Shown: positions 16,234-25,325 of the stretch, piece by piece
Numbering within the stretch: the stretch's first letter is position 1
How the letters are laid out: each line of letters opens with the position of its first letter
From: Caulobacterales bacterium
GTDB taxonomy: Bacteria; Pseudomonadota; Alphaproteobacteria; Caulobacterales; Aquidulcibacteraceae
Direction: 5' to 3'
Assembly (NCBI GenBank): GCA_017303355.1
Contig: JAFLCU010000014.1
Span: 35,907-99,906, forward strand
Length of the DNA: 64,000 nt
Translations under genes and position numbers: made by a program
The notes under the pieces: model-generated
Told to the model about the DNA's origin: nothing
The model's database searches: none
The model's input: only the letters and a program-made list of their open reading frames with translations

Positions 16234-18896
16234 CGAAGCAGTGGGTTTACGGGTTCGGCGGCGGCGAGAGCGCGGGGGACGCCTCGATGAAGGCGCTGCT
16301 CGGCGGCAAGGGCGCGAACCTGGCGGAAATGTCGAAGCTCGGGCTGCCTGTGCCGCCCGGCTTCACCATCACCACTGAAGTCTGCACCGAATTTTACGAC
16401 AACAGCCGCACCTATCCGTCCGATCTCGCGGCTCAAGTCGATGCCGCGCTGGCGTCGCTGGAGAAGAAGGTCGGCAAGACGTTCGGCGACGCCGCCAATC
16501 CGCTGCTCGTCTCCGTGCGCTCCGGCTCACGCGCCTCGATGCCGGGCATGATGGATACGGTGCTGAACCTCGGCCTCAATGATGAGACGGTTGAAGGCTT
16601 GGCCAAGCTCTCGGGCGATGCGCGCTTCGCCTATGATAGCTATCGCCGCTTCATCCAGATGTATTCCGATGTCGTGCTCGAACTGGAGCACGGCGTGTTC
16701 GAGGAAATCCTCGGCACGCATAAGGACACCAACGATTATCGCTCCGACGTCGAACTCACGGCCGAGGATTGGAAGCACGTCGTCGCCGAATATAAGCGCG
16801 CGGTGCAGCGCGAGCTGGGCAAGCCGTTCCCGTCCGATCCGAAGGATCAGCTCTGGGGCGCCATCGGCGCGGTCTTCCAAAGCTGGATGAACGATCGCGC
16901 GATCTTCTATCGCAAGCACAACAACATCCCCGAAAGCTGGGGCACGGCCGTCAATGTGCAGGCGATGGTGTTCGGCAATATGGGCGAAACCTCAGCCACG
17001 GGCGTTGCGTTCACGCGCGATCCGTCAACCGGCGAGAACCGCTTCTACGGCGAGTTTCTGATCAACGCGCAGGGCGAGGATGTCGTCGCCGGCATCCGCA
17101 CGCCGAAGGCGCTCACGAAAGCGTCGCGCTTGGCGATGAAAGAGCCGGGCGAGTCGCTTGAAGAAGCGATGCCGGACGTGTTCGGCGAATTGGTCGCCGT
17201 CTATCAAAAGCTCGAAGCGCATTATCGCGACATGCAGGACCTCGAGTTCACGGTCGAGCGCGGCGTGCTCTACATGCTGCAAACGCGCAGCGGTAAACGC
17301 ACCGCCAAGGCAGCACTCAAGATCGCCGTCGATATGGCGGCCGAAGGCCTGATCACGCAGGATGAAGCGGTGCTGCGCGTCGATCCGGCGGCGCTCGATC
17401 AATTGCTGCACCCAACCATCGCGCCCGGCTACAAGCGCGACATCATCTGCAAGGGCTTGCCTGCATCGCCGGGCGCGGCTGTCGGCAAGGTCGTGTTCGA
17501 CGCGGATGAGGCCGAGAAGCTCGCCGGCGAGGGCGTGGACGTGATCCTCGTGCGTGAGGAAACCAGCCCCGAAGATATTCATGGCATGCACGCCTCCAAA
17601 GCGATCGTGACGGCGCGCGGCGGCATGACCAGCCACGCGGCGGTGGTCGCGCGCGGCATGGGGCGTCCTTGCGTGTCGGGCGCGGGCGATTTGCGCATCG
17701 ATATGAAGCTCGGCGAATTCCGCGCGGCGGGCCGTGTCGTCAAAGCTGGCGAGATCGTCACCGTCGATGGCTCGTCGGGTGAGTTGCTGTTTGGCGCCGC
17801 CGAGATGGTGCAGCCTGAACTCACCGGCGATTTCGGCACGCTGATGGGCTGGGCCGATAAGGCGCGTCGCATGAAGGTGCGCGCCAACGCCGAGACGCCG
17901 TTCGACGCGGCCACGGCTGTAAAGTACGGCGCCGAAGGCATCGGCCTTTGCCGCACCGAACACATGTTCTTCGACGCCGAGCGCATCGCCGCCGTGCGCG
18001 AGATGATCCTGGCCGAAAAGCAAACCGCGCGCGTGGCCGCGCTCGACAAGCTCTTCCCGCACCAGCGCAAGGATTTCGTCGAGATATTCAACGCCATGGG
18101 CGCGCGCCCGGTGACGATCCGCTATCTTGATCCGCCGCTGCACGAATTCCTGCCGCATACGGAAGAAGATTGCGCCGATGTGGCCAAGGCGACGGGGCTC
18201 GATGCAAAGGCGTTGCTCGCGCGCTCGCGTGAGCTTGCCGAGAACAATCCGATGCTCGGTTTCCGTGGTTGCCGCTTGGCGATCGTGTTCCCGGAAATCT
18301 ACGACATGCAATCGCGCGCCGTGTTCGAGGCCGCGTGCGACGTGGCCGAGAAGGGGGCCGCCCCCGTGCCGGAAATCATGATCCCGTTCGTGATCGCCAA
18401 GAAGGAATTCGAACTGCTGAAAGCGCGCGTCGATGCGATCGCCGAAGAGGTGTTCGCCAAGCGCGGCCGCCGCGTCGAATATCTCGTCGGCACCATGATC
18501 GAACTGCCGCGCGCGGCGCTGAAAGCGGGCGAGATCGCGGAGGCGGCCGAGTTCTTCTCGTTCGGCACCAATGATCTCACGCAGACGACGATGGGGCTCT
18601 CGCGCGACGACGCCGGCAAGTTCCTCGGAACCTATGTCGACCGCCAAGTGTTAACGAGCGATCCGTTCGTGACCGTCGACGCCGAGGGCGTTGGCGAACT
18701 CGTCGGGCTCGCCTGCGAACGGGGGCGGGCGGTTCGGCAAGGGCTGAAACTTGGCGTTTGTGGCGAGCACGGCGGCGACCCGGCGTCGGTGGCGTTCTTC
18801 GAGCGCGTGGGCCTCGATTACGTCTCTTGTTCGCCGTATCGCGTGCCGATTGCACGTCTGGCTGCCGCCCAGGCCGCCCTTGCTGGAAAGCGCTGA
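16230..18896 (+). CDS. ppdK: Pyruvate, phosphate dikinase
   Basis: An 888-residue enzyme interconverting pyruvate + ATP + Pi and PEP + AMP + PPi, in the cytosol. It has the full domain order: N-terminal ATP-grasp (VYGFGGGESAGDASMKALLG, GGKGANLAEM, SVRSGSRASMPGMMDTVLNL), the phosphohistidine domain with catalytic His469 (GGMTSHAAVVARGMG) and the C-terminal PEP/pyruvate barrel ending with Cys844 in GVCGEHGGDP. Length is standard. It follows glyS after the DUF559-remnant element, a frequent alphaproteobacterial gene order (glyQ-glyS-ppdK). Its ATG is 10 bp after the repeat, whose GGAGAGGGGGG end offers the Shine-Dalgarno. A 540-codon open frame on the opposite strand is a GC artefact. Confidence 0.98.
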   Translation: MTKQWVYGFGGGESAGDASMKALLGGKGANLAEMSKLGLPVPPGFTITTEVCTEFYDNSRTYPSDLAAQVDAALASLEKKVGKTFGDAANPLLVSVRSGSRASMPGMMDTVLNLGLNDETVEGLAKLSGDARFAYDSYRRFIQMYSDVVLELEHGVFEEILGTHKDTNDYRSDVELTAEDWKHVVAEYKRAVQRELGKPFPSDPKDQLWGAIGAVFQSWMNDRAIFYRKHNNIPESWGTAVNVQAMVFGNMGETSATGVAFTRDPSTGENRFYGEFLINAQGEDVVAGIRTPKALTKASRLAMKEPGESLEEAMPDVFGELVAVYQKLEAHYRDMQDLEFTVERGVLYMLQTRSGKRTAKAALKIAVDMAAEGLITQDEAVLRVDPAALDQLLHPTIAPGYKRDIICKGLPASPGAAVGKVVFDADEAEKLAGEGVDVILVREETSPEDIHGMHASKAIVTARGGMTSHAAVVARGMGRPCVSGAGDLRIDMKLGEFRAAGRVVKAGEIVTVDGSSGELLFGAAEMVQPELTGDFGTLMGWADKARRMKVRANAETPFDAATAVKYGAEGIGLCRTEHMFFDAERIAAVREMILAEKQTARVAALDKLFPHQRKDFVEIFNAMGARPVTIRYLDPPLHEFLPHTEEDCADVAKATGLDAKALLARSRELAENNPMLGFRGCRLAIVFPEIYDMQSRAVFEAACDVAEKGAAPVPEIMIPFVIAKKEFELLKARVDAIAEEVFAKRGRRVEYLVGTMIELPRAALKAGEIAEAAEFFSFGTNDLTQTTMGLSRDDAGKFLGTYVDRQVLTSDPFVTVDAEGVGELVGLACERGRAVRQGLKLGVCGEHGGDPASVAFFERVGLDYVSCSPYRVPIARLAAAQAALAGKR

Positions 18897-19301
18897 CGGG
18901 CGCCAGAAACCGTATTTGACGTTGCGTAAGTCGCCTGCGCGACCGCGACCGGCCGTCGCGGCCAAATTCGCCTTTTCGGTGAACTGGCACGCCCCTCGCA
19001 AGACTTTGGCGGGTTTGGGCTTTCTCGGCGTGACCGATGGGTCGCACCGGGACGGTGAAGTCAGCCAGATCAAGCGGGAGCGGCGACTATGAACAAAAAG
19101 TCAATCGCCCCTCGGGCGTCGGTCCTGTATCCCCGCCAAGCTCGGCCGCAGGTTATTGGTCGAACGAAACAAACTCGGCTGTTGCAGTTCTTCTGGCGAT
19201 TACTTGTGCCAAAACTGGACGGCGTTAAGCGGGGCTTAATGCATTTATCGTTGTTCTGGCGTCGACTGGCTATCTTTGCGGGTTCAATTCGGACGCAGGT
19301 G
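18897..19301. other. Control region ppdK to SleB-like gene
   Basis: About 400 bp without convincing coding sequence. A frame running in from 19089 uses TTA and CGA codons foreign to its neighbours. The region holds a CtrA-type box at 19225-19239. I see no strong hairpin after ppdK. Confidence 0.45.
19225..19239 (+). promoter_or_regulatory. CtrA box TTAA-N7-TTAA
   Basis: TTAAGCGGGGCTTAA is an exact TTAA-N7-TTAA match to the full CtrA consensus core and is also a palindrome. It lies 63 bp upstream of the ATG at 19302, a suitable promoter position for the cell wall hydrolase gene. Confidence 0.55.
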
Positions 19302-20279
19302 ATGGTGGAGATCGAACGGAACCCCCTGGCTGTACGCCAAGGCGCGGCGACGATCATGTGTCTCGCGGCTGCTGCAGTCGCGATGCCGCTGATTTCGCAC
19401 CGCGCCGCCGAACAGCGCGACGGCGCTGAATGGGCCGCCACGTCCACGGCGTTCCAAGCCGAGCTGCAACAGCAACTCGCGTCGGCGGAGCCAAACGCGC
19501 GCGTTGAGCTCACCTCATTCCGCACCAATGACGGTCTGCGCGCCCGCGGCAGCGCTTCGCTGTTCGAGAGCGCCGATGCGCGCGCCATGATGGTGCAAGC
19601 GGTTCTGCGCGGCCCGTCGGCCCCGGCCGCGCCGGAGCAATCGGCCCCGGCCGAGCCGCAAATCGATGTGCGCCAGCATGCCTGCTTGAGCCAGGCCATC
19701 TATTACGAAGCGCGCGGCGAGAGCCAGCGCGGCCAGGTCGCCGTTGCCGAAGTGATCATGAACCGGACGCGCTCGCGCGCGTACCCGAACTCGATCTGCG
19801 GCGTCGTCTATCAGGGCTCGCACCGGGCGACGGGTTGCCAATTCACCTTCACCTGTGATGGCTCGCTGGGCCAACGCCCGCGCGGCCGCGCCTGGGATCG
19901 CGCCCAACGCGTCGCTACGGCCGTGATGCTTGGCTACACCCGCCCGATCACGCAGGGCGCCACGCACTATCACACGCACGCCGTGAACCCGGTCTGGAAT
20001 TCGGGCCTCGTGGAAACCGTCAATGTCGGCAGCCACGTGTTCTACCGCTTCCCGAACGGCTCGGAGCGCGCCCACTACCAGGAAGCCCTGGCCCGCCGCC
20101 GTGGCGCCATCAGTTCGCGCCGCAGCGGCGCAGATACGCTGATCCCGGAAGCCGATGACGCGGCCGCCGCGACCACGACGGAAGCCGTCGAAACGCCGGA
20201 AGCGATCCCCGCCGCGACCGATGCGCCAGCCGACACCGAAGCCGCGAACCATCGCAGCGAAACCGGCGTCGCGACCTAA
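19302..20279 (+). CDS. SleB-like cell wall hydrolase
   Basis: 325 residues from the ATG at 19302 (a longer in-frame start at 19089 exists, but the extra codons look non-coding and contain the CtrA box). A hydrophobic anchor (IMCLAAAAVAMPLI, about 16-35) is followed by an Ala/Pro-rich linker. Then comes the Hydrolase_2/SleB domain: HACLSQAIYYEARGESQRGQ, VAEVIMNRTRSRAYPNSICG and GCQFTFTCDG, where the first Glu of YYEARGE is the expected catalytic acid. The tail is disordered and Ala/Thr/Glu-rich. It should act on peptidoglycan in the periplasm; in dimorphic bacteria such enzymes work in division or polar growth, which fits CtrA control. Confidence 0.88.
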   Translation: MVEIERNPLAVRQGAATIMCLAAAAVAMPLISHRAAEQRDGAEWAATSTAFQAELQQQLASAEPNARVELTSFRTNDGLRARGSASLFESADARAMMVQAVLRGPSAPAAPEQSAPAEPQIDVRQHACLSQAIYYEARGESQRGQVAVAEVIMNRTRSRAYPNSICGVVYQGSHRATGCQFTFTCDGSLGQRPRGRAWDRAQRVATAVMLGYTRPITQGATHYHTHAVNPVWNSGLVETVNVGSHVFYRFPNGSERAHYQEALARRRGAISSRRSGADTLIPEADDAAAATTTEAVETPEAIPAATDAPADTEAANHRSETGVAT

Positions 20280-20303
20280 GCGATCATCTGTTCAATTTGT
20301 ACG

Positions 20304-20334
20304 AAAGCGCGGGGCCTCCAAGGTCCCGCGTTTT
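20304..20334. terminator. Bidirectional terminator
   Basis: A 9 bp stem CGCGGGGCC/GGTCCCGCG (one G-T pair), flanked by AAAG on the left and TTTTC on the right, lies between the convergent SleB-like and SDR genes and can serve both. Confidence 0.75.
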
Positions 20335-21134
20335 CATTCGTCGGGAATGAAATTGCGCAGGCGCTTGCGCATGGCGTTCGGGAAGAAGCGCGCCGCGAAC
20401 CGCGCGCGCTCGGCTTCCTTGCCGACCATGTAGTGCAGCTCCTTGCCGTGCGCGGCGTCCCAGGCGCGTTCGGCGGCCATGCTCACCGGATAGATCGGCG
20501 TTTTGTTTTCGCTGAGCGAGTCCTTCAGCGTGCGGTTTGAGCCTTCTTCGGCGAAATTGCCGAGGATCGCGGTGTCGATGAACCACGGCATCAAGCTCGC
20601 GACGCTGACGCCATAGCGCGAAAACTCCGCGTCGAGCGCTTCGGTCAACCCGCGTACGGCGAATTTCGTCGCCACATACACAGCGAGTTTCGGCGCGCCG
20701 AAAATGCCCGCGACCGACGCTGTATTCACGATGCGCGCGCCGGGCGTTTCGCGCAGTAAAGGCAAACTCGCGCGTACGCCATTGATGACGCCTTTCAGGT
20801 TCACATCGATGACGAGATCGATGTCATCGTCGGGCATTTCCTCGATGAAGCCGCCACGGCCGACGCCCGCATTGTTGAACAGCACATGCATGTGGCGATT
20901 GGTGACTTGCCCGAACGTCTCCACTGCGCGCGCCCAGCCGCTACGATCGCGTACGTCAAACACCATCGATATGCGCTGGCCTTCCGGCAGCATCGCCGCC
21001 GTCTCCTCAAGGCCCTTCGGATCGACGTCGAACAGGCCGACAAACCAGCCGCGCTCGGCGAAGAGCTTGGCGGTGGCGCGGCCAATGCCGGAGCCGGCGC
21101 CTGTGACGAAGATGGATTTTTGCGGTTCAGCCAT
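20334..21134 (-). CDS. Short-chain dehydrogenase/reductase
   Basis: 266 residues of the classical SDR family. The NAD(P)-binding TGAGSGIGRATA is at residues 11-22, NNAGVGRGG at about 87-95, the catalytic Ser in NTASVAGIFGAPKLA, and YVATKFAVRG gives Tyr and Lys. The acid after the second strand (LFDVDPKG) suggests an NAD preference. The C-terminus (about 200-266) contains ELHYMVGKEAERARFAARFFP, a basic tail sometimes seen in SDRs acting on lipids. The substrate cannot be read from sequence. It converges on the SleB-like gene across a shared terminator. Confidence 0.9.
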   Translation of the reverse strand: MAEPQKSIFVTGAGSGIGRATAKLFAERGWFVGLFDVDPKGLEETAAMLPEGQRISMVFDVRDRSGWARAVETFGQVTNRHMHVLFNNAGVGRGGFIEEMPDDDIDLVIDVNLKGVINGVRASLPLLRETPGARIVNTASVAGIFGAPKLAVYVATKFAVRGLTEALDAEFSRYGVSVASLMPWFIDTAILGNFAEEGSNRTLKDSLSENKTPIYPVSMAAERAWDAAHGKELHYMVGKEAERARFAARFFPNAMRKRLRNFIPDE

Positions 21135-21167
21135 GGGTGAAATTGGTCCGCCGTAACGCCCGCGCCG

Positions 21168-22139
21168 TCAAGGCTGGCGCAGCGTCCGGCGCATGGCGGC
21201 GGGCGGGGCGCCGTAGAGGCGGATGAAGGCGCGGCGCATGCGCTCTGGGTCGCCGAAGCCTGTCCGTTCCGCAATCTCCTGGATGGCCGCGCCTTGCTGC
21301 AACGCGGCGCGTGCGGCGTCGACACGCAGGCGCTCCACCGCCTTGGCGGGCGTCACGCCGGTTTCCGCGACGTAGGCGCGCGCGAAATTGCGCGGACTCA
21401 TCGCCGCTTCCGCCGCGAGGCGCTCGACGGAGAGATCGTCGCCCAGATGATCGCGCATCCACGCGTTGAGGTGCGCAAAGCGCGCGCCGCCGGCGTCGAG
21501 ATCGAGCAAGGCGGAGTGCTGCGCCTGGCCGCCGGGACGTTTGGCATACACCACCATCTCGCGTGCAACCTCGGTGGCGATGTCTTCGCCCAGATCGTCC
21601 CCGATCATCGCCAGCGAAAGATCGATGCCGGCGCTGATTCCGGCCGAGGTCCAGATCTGGCCGTCGCGTACATGGATGCAATCGGCGTCGAGCCGCACGT
21701 CTGGGAAGAGCTTCTGAAATTGCCGCGCGCGCCGCCAATGCGTCGTCGCACGCTTGCCGGCGAGCAAGCCCGCTTGCGCCAGCAGAAACGCGCCGGAGCA
21801 GACGCTGGAAACGCGCCGCGCACGCTGGGGTGCGCGCTTGATGGCGGCGACGAATTTCCCGTCCTGCATCGCCAGATAAGTGCCGTGGCCGCCAACGACC
21901 ATCAGCGTATCGATGTCGCGCTGAGCGCCCAGCGACTCCGCTGGCCAGCGTACGCCGGAGGAGGAGCGCACCATGCCGGCCGCGCGCGCGGCGACGCGTA
22001 CATCATAAGCCTCCGGCGCAAAGCGCGAGGCGATCTCGAACGCGGCGATGGGGCCTGCGGCGTCGAGGATTTGAAATCCCTCGAACACGGCCACGACGAT
22101 CCGGCGCGGCTTTGGCGGAAAACGAGGTTTCTTTGACAT
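21168..22139 (-). CDS. GlxA-family AraC-type regulator with DJ-1/PfpI domain
   Basis: 323 residues from the ATG at 22139. Residues about 12-180 are a DJ-1/PfpI-like sensor domain (RRIVVAVFEGFQILDAAGPIAAFEIA, SSVCSGAFLLAQAGLL with the nucleophile-elbow Cys, TSAGISAGIDLSLAMI). Residues about 220-318 are an AraC DNA-binding domain (LSVERLAAEAAMSPRNFARAY, then AIQEIAERTGFGDPERMRRAF). It is divergently transcribed from a free-standing DJ-1/PfpI gene, with only 53 bp between starts, so it probably regulates that gene and itself. The ligand is unknown; family members respond to arginine derivatives or other small metabolites. Confidence 0.93.
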   Translation of the reverse strand: MSKKPRFPPKPRRIVVAVFEGFQILDAAGPIAAFEIASRFAPEAYDVRVAARAAGMVRSSSGVRWPAESLGAQRDIDTLMVVGGHGTYLAMQDGKFVAAIKRAPQRARRVSSVCSGAFLLAQAGLLAGKRATTHWRRARQFQKLFPDVRLDADCIHVRDGQIWTSAGISAGIDLSLAMIGDDLGEDIATEVAREMVVYAKRPGGQAQHSALLDLDAGGARFAHLNAWMRDHLGDDLSVERLAAEAAMSPRNFARAYVAETGVTPAKAVERLRVDAARAALQQGAAIQEIAERTGFGDPERMRRAFIRLYGAPPAAMRRTLRQP

Positions 22140-22192
22140 TGGAGCCAAAGCATTCCCGCGCCATAAATCGCTTGTCAATCAGGAGCCCGCCC

Positions 22193-22876
22193 ATGGCCCA
22201 GCCGTTCCGCGTCGTTTTCATTCTCTATCCGCGCCTCACGCAACTCGACTTCACCGGCCCTTACGAGGTACTGGCGCGCATGCCCGGCGCGGAAGCGATC
22301 ATCGCCTCCAAGGACGGCGGCGTGCTCGTCACGGAAATGGGGCTCACCTTCGCCAATCTGCGCGCGCTCGCCGACATCGATCGCGCCGACATGATCATGA
22401 TCCCTGGCGGGCCGGGCCAAACCGAAGCCATGCTCGATCCTGCGTTCATGGCGGAGGTGAAGCGTCTTGGCGAAAGCGCGAGGTACGTCACGTCAGTCTG
22501 CACCGGCTCGCTCATTCTTGCCGCCGCCGGCTTGCTCACCGGCAAGCGCGCGGGATCGCACTGGGCCTATCGCGATCTGCTCGCCGCGTTTGGCGCCATC
22601 CCAGATGACGCGCGCGTGGTGCGCGATGGCGCCGCGATCACGGGCGGCGGAGTCACCGCCGGCATCGATATCGCGTTGACCATCGTGGCCGATCTGGCAG
22701 GCGAGAAGGTCGCGAAGATGATTCAGCTGGCGATCGAATACGCGCCAGCGCCGCCGTTCAATTCGGGGCGCCCCGAAACGGCGGAGCCGGAGACGGTGGC
22801 GGCCGTGACGCAATTGTTCTCGACATTCGCGGCGCAACGCCGTGAAGCGATCGAGCAGATGACAGGAGCGGTCTAG
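22193..22876 (+). CDS. DJ-1/PfpI family protein, isonitrile-hydratase-like
   Basis: 227 residues from the ATG at 22193, which follows AGGAG. DJ-1 fold: FRVVFILYPRLTQLDFTGPYEVL, then MIMIPGGPGQ and TSVCTGSLILAAAGLL with Cys103 as nucleophile, then GGGVTAGIDIALTIVADLAG. Length and the Asp near residue 19 (LDFTGPYE) match isonitrile hydratase InhA of Pseudomonas, which turns isonitriles into N-substituted formamides; that assignment is by similarity only. It is divergent from the GlxA-type regulator and overlaps the DUF1272 gene by 1 bp. Confidence 0.88.
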   Translation: MAQPFRVVFILYPRLTQLDFTGPYEVLARMPGAEAIIASKDGGVLVTEMGLTFANLRALADIDRADMIMIPGGPGQTEAMLDPAFMAEVKRLGESARYVTSVCTGSLILAAAGLLTGKRAGSHWAYRDLLAAFGAIPDDARVVRDGAAITGGGVTAGIDIALTIVADLAGEKVAKMIQLAIEYAPAPPFNSGRPETAEPETVAAVTQLFSTFAAQRREAIEQMTGAV

Positions 22877-23115
22877 TGCTGGCGCTGCGCCCCAATTGCG
22901 AATGCTGCGACCGCGATTTGCCGGCTGAAAGCACGGGCGCGCTTATATGTTCGTTTGAGTGCACGTTTTGCGCGGAATGCACGGATCGCGTGCTGAAAGG
23001 CGCTTGCCCGAATTGCGGTGGCGAGCTTGTGCGTCGCCCTGTGCGGCCGGCGGCGGCGCTCGTCAAATATCCGGCTTCGATTGAACGTATTGTGCGTAAC
23101 TCGCCTTGCAGCTAA
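22876..23115 (+). CDS. DUF1272 cysteine-rich protein
   Basis: 79 residues starting at a GTG that overlaps the previous stop. The sequence is the DUF1272 signature: LRPNCECCDRDLPAESTGAL, then ICSFECTFCAECTDRVLKGA, then CPNCGGELVRRP. Paired cysteines (CECC, CSFEC, CAEC, CPNC) should bind two zinc ions in a RING-like or rubredoxin-like manner. Function unknown; the gene is usually near small metabolic genes. Translational coupling to the DJ-1/PfpI gene suggests the same operon. Confidence 0.92.
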   Translation: MLALRPNCECCDRDLPAESTGALICSFECTFCAECTDRVLKGACPNCGGELVRRPVRPAAALVKYPASIERIVRNSPCS

Positions 23116-23145
23116 CTCACTCGTATTGGCTGCAAACGCGCGCGC

Positions 23146-23706
23146 TTACGCGTTGCCGACGCCGCCGCTGAGTTGGGCTGGGTCAAACCCAAGGCTTCGG
23201 ATCGCGCGCGACCACTTATCTTCGTGCGGCTCGTCGAAGATGATGCTGTTGTCGGCGTCGACGACGATCCACGCATTGTGGCGCAATTCTTCCTCCAATT
23301 GCCCCGCGCTCCACCCCGCGCACCCGAGCGCCAGCAGAAAGCGTTGTGGCGCGTGATCCCCCGCGACCGCTTCCAGCACCTCGCGCGTGGCGGTGAGGCG
23401 AATGCCGGGGCAGACGTCTTGCGTGCCTTCGCCGGCGGCGAAATCTTCCGAATGCAACACGAAGCCGCGATCTGGCCGCACCGGCCCGCCATCGAACACG
23501 ATGCGCTCGGCGACGCTTTCTTCAGCCTCTAAGCCCAGATGCCCGAGCACGTCGGAGAGTGTGAGTTCATCTTTCGGCTTGTTGATGACGACGCCCATCG
23601 CGTGCTCGCCATCATGCGCGCACATCATGATGACGGTGCGCTCAAACCGGGGATCGCCGATCCCCGGCATCGCGACCAAGAGCTTGCCCATGAGGGTGTC
23701 TGTCAT
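23146..23706 (-). CDS. UPF0301 / YqgE (AlgH) family protein
   Basis: 186 residues from the ATG at 23706 (MTDTLMGKLLVAMPGIGDPRF). The family order is clear: FERTVIMMCAHDGEHAMGVVINKP, then VFDGGPVRPDRGFVLHS, then LLALGCAGWSAGQLEEELRHNAWI. YqgE proteins are conserved, structurally known and functionally unclear; AlgH is linked to alginate regulation in Pseudomonas. It converges on the DUF1272 gene with 30 bp between stops and diverges from the peroxiredoxin gene. Confidence 0.95.
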   Translation of the reverse strand: MTDTLMGKLLVAMPGIGDPRFERTVIMMCAHDGEHAMGVVINKPKDELTLSDVLGHLGLEAEESVAERIVFDGGPVRPDRGFVLHSEDFAAGEGTQDVCPGIRLTATREVLEAVAGDHAPQRFLLALGCAGWSAGQLEEELRHNAWIVVDADNSIIFDEPHEDKWSRAIRSLGFDPAQLSGGVGNA

Positions 23707-23818
23707 GGGCGTATCGTCGGCCCCCGGCGGTTTTCGCGCAAGAGGGTGCTCGCATACGCGCGCTTTCACGCCTAAATACGCTCAAAGCCTTGAGCCCAGG
23801 GCGATAAAGGAGCTTCCC

Positions 23819-24301
23819 ATGATCAAGATCGGCGATTCCTTGCCGGATGCGCAGTTCAATGTTCCCGGCCCCGAGGGCATGAAGCCGCTGCGCACGGCCG
23901 ATGTGTTCGCCGGCAAGGTCGTGGCGCTTTTCGCCGTGCCCGGCGCGTTTACGCCCACATGCTCGGCGCGCCATCTGCCGAGCTTCCGCGAGCATCTGGA
24001 GGATTTCAAAAGCAAGGGCGTGGACACGGTGGCGTGCACGGCGGTTAACGACCATTTCGTCATGGGCGCATGGGCCAAGGACCAGAATGTACTCGGCGAG
24101 ATCATTATGCTGGCCGACGGTTCAGGGGAATTCGCTCGCGCGATCGGCCTGGATGCTGATTTTTCCAAGTTCGGGATGGGCCCGCGCTCCAAGCGATATT
24201 CAATGATCGTCAAGGACGGGGTGGTATCTCAGCTGAACGTCGAAGAAGGCGGTGAATACAAGGTTTCCAGCGCGGAATACCTGCTCGGCCAATTAAGCTG
24301 A
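23819..24301 (+). CDS. Peroxiredoxin (Prx5-type)
   Basis: 160 residues from the ATG at 23819, preceded by AAAGGAG. The peroxidatic site is PGAFTPTCSARHLP with Cys48 and a Thr four residues before it. The Prx5 pattern continues with VDTVACTAVNDHFVMGAW and GMGPRSKRYSMIVKDGVV. It reduces hydrogen peroxide and organic peroxides in the cytosol with glutathione, glutaredoxin or thioredoxin. The second cysteine (CTAVND) corresponds to a residue common in this group. The long upstream open frame is antisense to yqgE and not real. Confidence 0.95.
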   Translation: MIKIGDSLPDAQFNVPGPEGMKPLRTADVFAGKVVALFAVPGAFTPTCSARHLPSFREHLEDFKSKGVDTVACTAVNDHFVMGAWAKDQNVLGEIIMLADGSGEFARAIGLDADFSKFGMGPRSKRYSMIVKDGVVSQLNVEEGGEYKVSSAEYLLGQLS

Positions 24302-24348
24302 GCGTAACGCTTTGAACTGCGAGCCGCAGAAGCGGTGGAGGGATTGAA

Positions 24349-25287
24349 ATGCCGACACTTGTTCTCATCTTTGCGGTCGCCGCGCTTGTGCTCGCGTTCA
24401 GTGCGATCAAGATTGTGCCGCAGGGCCGCCAATTCACCGCCGAGCGCTTTGGGCGTTACACGCGCACCTTGAAGCCCGGCATTTCGTTTCTGGTGCCGTT
24501 CATTGATCGCATCGGCCGTCGCTTGTCGATGATGGAAACCGTGCTCGACGTGCCGCGCCAGGACGTGATCACGAAGGATAACGCCGTCGTCTCGGTGGAC
24601 GCGGTTGTGTTCATTCAAGTCATTGATGCGGCGAAGGCCGCGTACGAAGTCGAAAATCTCCGCCTCGCCATCCAGAACCTCTGCATGACCAACATTCGTA
24701 CGGTGGTCGGCGCGATGGATCTCGACGAGGTGCTCTCGCAGCGTGACTCGATCAATGCGCGCTTGCTGGGCGTGGTGGACGCCGCCACCGAAGCGTGGGG
24801 CACCAAGGTGATGCGCATCGAGATCAAGGATCTCTCGCCGCCCGCCGACATTACACAATCGATGGCGCGCCAGATGAAGGCCGAACGCGAACGCCGCGCG
24901 CAAATTCTTGAGGCCGAAGGCGACAAGGCCGCCGCCGTGCTGCGCGCCGAGGGCGCCAAGCAATCGGCCATTCTGCAAGCCGAAGGCCGCCGCGAAGCCG
25001 CCTTCCGCGACGCCGAGGCGCGCGAGCGTGAAGCGGAAGCCGAAGCCAAGGCGACGGACATGGTCTCCCAGGCCATCGCCAAGGGCGATGTGAATGCGAT
25101 CCGCTACTTTTTGGGTTTGAAATATGTCGAGGCGTTCGGCGAACTCGCCACCTCGAACCAGCAGCGCACCGTGATCGTGCCGGCGGATTTGAGCGGCTTG
25201 GCGGGCCTGGTCGAAGGCTTGCGGGCGTTGAACACGCAGGCGGAAGGCTCGGCTGGCGCGCGCACATCGGTCCCCCCGACGCGGTAA
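24349..25287 (+). CDS. SPFH/stomatin-like membrane protein (QmcA type)
   Basis: 312 residues with an N-terminal membrane anchor (LVLIFAVAALVLAFSAIKIV). The SPFH/PHB domain runs about 20-180 (VPQGRQFTAERFGRYTRTLK, PRQDVITKDNAVVSVDAVVF, RTVVGAMDLDEVLSQRDSIN). A long Ala/Glu/Arg-rich coiled coil (about 175-245, with repeated EAEGDKAA/LRAEGAKQ/LQAEGRRE) follows. Such proteins form large ring complexes in the inner membrane and modulate FtsH-type proteolysis. It is followed after 38 bp by nfeD, the standard partner. Confidence 0.95.
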   Translation: MPTLVLIFAVAALVLAFSAIKIVPQGRQFTAERFGRYTRTLKPGISFLVPFIDRIGRRLSMMETVLDVPRQDVITKDNAVVSVDAVVFIQVIDAAKAAYEVENLRLAIQNLCMTNIRTVVGAMDLDEVLSQRDSINARLLGVVDAATEAWGTKVMRIEIKDLSPPADITQSMARQMKAERERRAQILEAEGDKAAAVLRAEGAKQSAILQAEGRREAAFRDAEAREREAEAEAKATDMVSQAIAKGDVNAIRYFLGLKYVEAFGELATSNQQRTVIVPADLSGLAGLVEGLRALNTQAEGSAGARTSVPPTR

Positions 25288-25325
25288 CGCTGGAAGCCGG
25301 CGCTCCGAATTGCTACATAGCGTTC

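Noticed and set aside
17025..18647. 540-codon minus-strand ORF opposite ppdK
   Set aside because: Histidine- and arginine-rich, no known motif, and entirely antisense to a perfect PPDK; a GC3 artefact.
19089..19301. Longer N-terminus of the SleB-like hydrolase
   Set aside because: Codons are unlike the rest of the gene, it contains the CtrA box, and a hydrophobic export segment follows the later start.
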